Source of the DNA: Ailanthus altissimus
Taxonomy: Eukaryota; Streptophyta; Magnoliopsida; Sapindales; Simaroubaceae
Assembly (NCBI GenBank): GCA_946807835.1
Contig: OX327705.1
Span: forward strand, 14,600,501 to 14,664,500
Length of the DNA: 64,000 bases
Reading direction: 5' to 3'
This document shows, one piece after another, positions 59,746-64,000 of the stretch (its first letter is position 1; every line of letters begins with the position of its first letter). Under the pieces are notes generated by a model, which ran no database searches, was not told the origin of the DNA, and worked only from the letters and a program-made list of their open reading frames with translations. The position numbers and the translations under genes were made by a program.

Positions 59746-61309
59746 TGACAAACACATAAAAATGCATATTTATTAAGAGGTTCAATCACCATTTAATGTC
59801 ACTAATTTTAGCATTTTTATATTTTTAACCTGAAATAAAGTGTTCTCCTTAAATTGTGATTAATGAATGTTATTTGTATAGGTTTAGGTAAAATGGACAT
59901 AACTCTCAATGTAGAAATCGAAATGAAAACATTCTTGAACCTAGAGTAACATGATTGAATCTTACATAAACTTGAAGAACAATTAAAAAGCCAAATCCAA
60001 CATGTTATGGGCCAAAATTCGGATACAATAGTATTAGGTTATAATTTCCGCTCAGTTTGACCCAACTCATGTATTTGGACTATATTTTACAAAATAAGTA
60101 CCCAATCGGTATAATTCTTGAAGCTATAAAATATTAACTCAATTATCAACAACTTCTATGTCGATTGTAAAGTCTAAATCAACCGTTATCATGGACCAAA
60201 TTGTATTGCAATTGGGTAAAAAGATTGTTGGTCTAAATCTGATATATCTTTGGTATTTTGCCCATATCTCATTGGATACTCTTTCAAATTGCACGAACTT
60301 GGTGGCTATGGAAAGAAGAGATAAAATACTACAACTTTTATGTCGGACAAAAAAGGTTACATTGGTTATTTCCATTATAAAAAAAGTGCTACAATTGGGT
60401 AAACGAGTGGTTGGCTTAAATTATTAAAAATTGAAGTCACACTAAACATATTTTCATTCATTATCTATATAAGGACACTTTTAAGACGTTTTCAACACTA
60501 AAAAATTCTCTTATATTTTCTTCTCTTTAATATGCATTGTAAATTAGGCTAGAGTTCTTGGCAAGGTTAAGATATAAACTTTTATATGTAATAAATTTAC
60601 TTCTATACTTTAATTCTTTGTCCGGAGCTACAAATGTTTGTAAGTTTGTTTGTGCCTAAACTCTTATCTAATATTTTTTTATAATCCAGAGGTTATAATT
60701 CTCATGTTTCATATATTTTCAGTCATGTTTTCTTTATGTGATTCTTGTTAAATTATAATTGTTATTGGTTACATTATTTTACATGTTAATCTTTTACTAC
60801 AATATTGTCAATCAATATATTGTCAATCTTGGATAACATGTAAAGACAATAATTGTATAATATTCAAGTTGGTCTTTTACTACAAAATTGTCAAAATGAT
60901 ATATTGTCTATCTTAGATAACTTGTATAAATGAACATGGTTTGTGTTAATGTTAGCAAAGAGTTTAGTAACATCAAATACATGTGTTATCAAATGTGCTA
61001 TATTTTACATATCTTCTGATTGATTGTTTAAGATGTGAAACTTTCAATTGAGTTATAAATATTAAATTAAAGTGTAGAGCAGATTTATAAAGCATAATTA
61101 TGATTCCTGAAGCCTTACTTAAATCATCATAAGACTTTTTCCTTAATTCATAGACAATTCTATTTCATCTATTTAAACCAATTAGTTAATTTTTTCCTTG
61201 TTACTGTTTTAATATTTTACTTCACCAACCTATTTCACCAAAAGCTTTCTCGTGGGATCGACACTTCAATCTATACTGTTATAGCTACATTACATTTTGA
61301 GCGTAAACA
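59746..61309 (+). repeat. 3' LTR of the full-length Athila-type element
   Basis: It begins TGACAAACACATAAAAATGC and ends GCGTAAACA before the second GCTGC. The overlapping ORFs at 60139-60427 are LTR sequence, not genes. Confidence 0.9.
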
Positions 61310-61314
61310 GCTGC

Positions 61315-61640
61315 CTAGGTATCTTTGTGAACCTCTAGCGTTTGTCACATTTCTTGGCTAAATCTACCATGTATTGCTTCATGTTAAGACAAAAATATCA
61401 TTGCCTTAATGCCTTGTAAGGTAGGGCTCTACCTCATTTATGGTTTCTATACATCCCTTCATGTATCTTCTTAAGTACGTACTTTCCATCTTGGAGATGT
61501 AGCCACTTTAAGTAGGGCAGGAAGGCTTCTCTTTTGTAGAGTATTTCATCAATCAAGTAGTATCTTGTTGCTTGGTACCTCAGCTTCTTAGCCTGAGCTT
61601 GATCTTTTAGAGTAACTCTGTCCTTCAAGTACTAAATGAT
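61315..61640 (-). pseudogene. pol: Tat-lineage integrase zinc-binding part, degraded
   Basis: The minus strand from 61628 is open to 61434 and reads AKKLRYQATRYYLIDEILYK, then YVLKKIHEGMYRNHK. Beyond the stop it continues ALRQ..., CDKR and RFTKIPRQ, where the second Cys of the HHCC finger is Arg. The frame meets the Athila-type insertion at 61314 and continues with the integrase core at 46455. Confidence 0.8.
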
Positions 61641-62380
61641 GGGATCCATCCAACAAGGTTCATTGTCAACTGAGCTATGTCCATAGGTTCTACAACTCAG
61701 ATACTGGACTCAGGTATGATCTCCATTAGTATAGTCTTGGGTAGCATCATAGTGCCAGAGGAGGCTAGTTTGGCTAATAAGTCAGCCATGTAATTGTCTT
61801 TTCTCAGGATCTACTTTATACAAATCTCCTCAAACGTACCTATCTATATATACAACCCAATAAACCACTTTTGGCTCTTTGTTGAGCTCATTTTCCTTTT
61901 CCATGTCCTTTTTCAAGCCCAAGGTAAGTTCAGCCACAAAGTTTGTAATAGCTTAGGCTTTTATAGAAGGGTACAGTTTATAGGAAATATTGAACTCACT
62001 CAACTCGTACAACTACTTCATCAACTGCCCTGATATGTCTACCTTCTAAAGGATTTGGCTTAATGGCAAATTAGTCAACACTGTGATGGTGTGGACTTGA
62101 AAATAGAGGCATAGTTTTCGTACTACTACCACTAGAGCTAGTGCATACTTTTCAGTAGGTTGATATCTCTTCTCAGTATTGATTAGTGCTTTCCTGATAT
62201 AGTAGACTGGCCTTTGGACTCCTTCACCTTCCTTTTTTACTAGTACTGAGCTGAATGCAGTCTTAGATACAACTAAGGAAGATTATATCACTAGGTTGTA
62301 AAACTAGCGAGTAGAGGAGGTTCTTCCAAATATTGCTTCAACTTCTCAAAAGCTTTCTCACAATTAAGATGATATGCATG
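61641..62380 (-). pseudogene. pol: Tat-lineage reverse transcriptase end and RNase H, degraded
   Basis: Read on the minus strand: CEKAFEKLKQYLEEPPLLAS (about 62365-62305), then KTAFSSVLVKKEGEGVQRPV with YYIRKALINTEKRYQPTEK, and LCLYFQVHTITVLTN. Further on come DISGQLMK and the FVAELTL segment near 61890. Order and motifs match gypsy RNase H just upstream of integrase. Stops occur throughout. The sequence loses similarity at about 62380. Confidence 0.75.
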
Positions 62381-62394
62381 AGGCTATAAGTATA

Positions 62395-64000
62395 ATTATA
62401 CTGAAGGACAAATAGAGCTTCAGAGTTTACAAGTCCACTAAAGATCATTTTGAGTTGGAATGAGATCATAAGAGAGACAAATAGAGATTACGAGTAGTGT
62501 CGACAGAAGAACGTCATTTTTTCATCGCGAGGCGAGTAGATGCAGGTACACATATAACTTCGATCAACTGCAGGATGGTCACCAGTAAGCCAAGAGTTGT
62601 ATTATTGCTAAAGTCATTAAAAATAAGTTTACATTAGTCAATAGAAATCATAGACCAAAGGACATTCAAGTAGATATACGTGAGAAATTCAGTGTTCAGA
62701 TAACATGTACTACATCTTGACGAGCTAGAGAGCATGCATTACGATTAATAAGAGGTGATCTAGAGGAATCATTCAGATTGCTTCTTGCATACAACTATAT
62801 GTTTTAACAAGATAACCCAGGTATGGTTACTCACTTGAAAACTGATACAAACAATCACTTCAAGTATTTTTTTTTCATTGAGACCATGCATCAAAGATTT
62901 TAATTCATCCATTCGATCGGTGATTGTAATAGACGGAATATTCTTAAAAGGTTCCTATCTTAGTACAATATTTGTGGCCATTTATAAAGACTAAAACAAT
63001 TAGATATTTCTATTGGTAAGAGAGATTGTTGACTCAAAAAAGAATGCTTCTTAAGAATGATTTATGGTTGTGGGGAGTGATTAGTGGCTATTCGAATCAT
63101 ATTTTTATATCTGACTGACATGCCAGTATTGAGAGGACTATATGAGGTATGTTTCCTAATGCATATCATAGGTTCTGCATCTATCATTTAAAGGAAACTT
63201 TAGTGACAAAATACAAGTTACTATTGAAAAAATCTCAAAAAAGGGTATACTGATCTACGTACTTTACTATTACCAAAGCGTTTCGTATCCTTAATTTCCA
63301 ACACCAATTAAACAAGATGCGATAAATGAGACCCGGTGTAATTAAGTATTTAGAGGAGGATGTTGGTACGATAAGTGGGCTCAATCAGCTAGTGCTTTTA
63401 AAAGGTACGACATCATGACTACTAATATTACTGAGAGCATTAATACAGTTGCAAAAAAAGCAAGAAAGGTTTCGATAACCAATTTGGTTAAGTGGATACG
63501 AGAGTTAACGTAACTGTGATTTTATCATAGATAATTGGTGGCATAAAATATGACAAATGTCTTGACGAATGAGGCCTATCACAAAATCATGAAACATAAT
63601 GATGACATATGTCGAATGACAATTTCTCCTGTTGATGTTTCACGATTTATAGTGAAGAACGGTGGCATAAACTGGATAATGGACATTTTCGATATAACAT
63701 ATAACTGTCAAAAGTCACGAGAGTCTTTGTTTGATTTATTACATATCTGAGACTTTATTCCATACTTATAGGGAGCCAGTACTTTTGGTTGGCCAAGTGT
63801 TAGATTAAATCATCCTAGAGAATTTAAAAAGTACAGACATCCAGCCTTCGATAGTACGTCATCAGTCAGGTAGGCCTCTGAAAAATAGGATTCCATGTCA
63901 AGAGGAGAAACCTTCAAAGAACATTTGTAGTTGTTATAGATAACATAAACATAACCGATAGACGTGTCAAAACCCTATCATTTTACATAGCAGGTGATGT
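62395..64000 (+). pseudogene. Mutator-like (MULE) transposase, degraded, runs off the window
   Basis: Plus-strand coding-like blocks separated by stops: NRNHRPKDIQVDIREKFSVQ near 62640, EHALRLIRGDLEESFRLLLAY, HLKTDTNNHFKYFF, then ISDRHASIE-like sequence (here SD.HASIERTI) near 63110 and PNAYHRFCIYHLKETLVTKY near 63152. Further on come IKYLEEDVG and ITESINTVAKKARKV near 63428. The C-terminus has GRPLKNRIPCQEEKPSKN near 63860 and a decayed Cys/His knuckle (CSCYR.HKHNR). This matches MuDR-type plant transposases from the N-terminal region through the MULE core to the zinc knuckle. No terminal inverted repeat is visible. Confidence 0.8.

Larger units (their letters stand above)
46461..61309 (+). 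mobile_element. Full-length Athila-type Ty3/gypsy element, GCTGC target duplication
   Basis: This 14.85-kb element is flanked by perfect GCTGC repeats (46456-46460 and 61310-61314). It has LTRs at 46461-48018 and 59746-61309, a degenerate tRNA-Asp primer site, gag, protease, RT, RNase H (duplicated), integrase, an unidentified ORF remnant, a captured LOG sequence and a polypurine tract. It interrupts the Tat-lineage integrase and itself contains a family-B solo LTR in gag. All genes carry stops or frameshifts. Confidence 0.9.
35333..62380 (-). mobile_element. Tat-lineage Ty3/gypsy element, minus strand, split by two later insertions
   Basis: On the minus strand the order is RT end/RNase H (about 62370-61800), integrase (61640-61315, then 46455-45550), a spacer, an ORF on the opposite (plus) strand (44053-37231), a polypurine tract (36605-36594) and a 3' LTR (36593-35333). 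This matches Tat-lineage elements that carry an antisense ORF downstream of pol. A family-B element (38496-42952) interrupts the antisense ORF, and an Athila-type element (46461-61309) interrupts integrase. The 5' LTR, gag, protease and most of RT are absent, ending at the Mutator-like sequence from about 62395. Joining these parts into one element is inference from strand, order and position. Confidence 0.65.

Noticed and set aside
60139..60427. Opposed ORFs of 78 and 89 codons
   Set aside because: They lie in the 3' LTR of the Athila-type element; the matching 5' LTR region has stops.

Overview
The window is nuclear DNA of a eudicot plant. It is strongly AT-rich, its only host genes have plant promoters and a spliced intron, and most of it is layered, decayed LTR retrotransposons. 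I cannot name the species. Only two host genes are visible, both germin-like proteins (GLPs) on the minus strand: an apparently intact copy at 339-1100 and a broken paralogue at 22416-23221. They look like a tandem pair now separated by about 21 kb of transposons.

Layout. 1-1180: intact GLP gene and promoter. 1180-4783: AT-rich spacer with a foldback repeat and CACTA-like sequence. 4784-about 9120: Athila-type (Ty3/gypsy) element keeping its 5' LTR, a perfect tRNA-Asp primer site and an open 859-codon Gag-protease ORF, but no polymerase and no 3' LTR. About 9180-16100: part of a family-B LTR, an inverted solo LTR of the Athila-type element (11858-13188), and a family-B solo LTR flanked by CTTAT repeats (14621-16100). 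16353-22101: Tat-lineage element on the minus strand that has lost gag-pol and keeps an antisense ORF. 22416-23310: GLP pseudogene and promoter. 23814-34331: decayed Ty1/copia element with both LTRs, split by a family-B solo LTR (29463-31803). 35333-about 62380: Tat-lineage gypsy element on the minus strand (3' LTR, antisense ORF on the plus strand, integrase, RNase H), broken by a family-B element (38496-42952, GATCT repeats) and by a full-length Athila-type element (46461-61309, GCTGC repeats). The latter holds its own family-B solo LTR (49320-51441). 62395-64000: decayed Mutator-like transposase running off the window.

The most unusual object is a LOG-type cytokinin-activating enzyme sequence (about 57670-58345) without visible introns, lying between integrase and 3' LTR of the 14.8-kb Athila-type element, where such elements may carry an extra env-like ORF. 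It looks like a host transcript captured by a retrotransposon and since inactivated. Other notable points are an exact 570-bp tandem duplication of the RNase H segment in that element, a GC-rich CCAGCG array in the Athila-type LTR, and a hairpin upstream of the family-B TATA box with matched changes on both arms.

No rRNA, tRNA or CRISPR was found. Apart from the first GLP gene and the Gag-protease ORF, every coding region carries stops or frameshifts.
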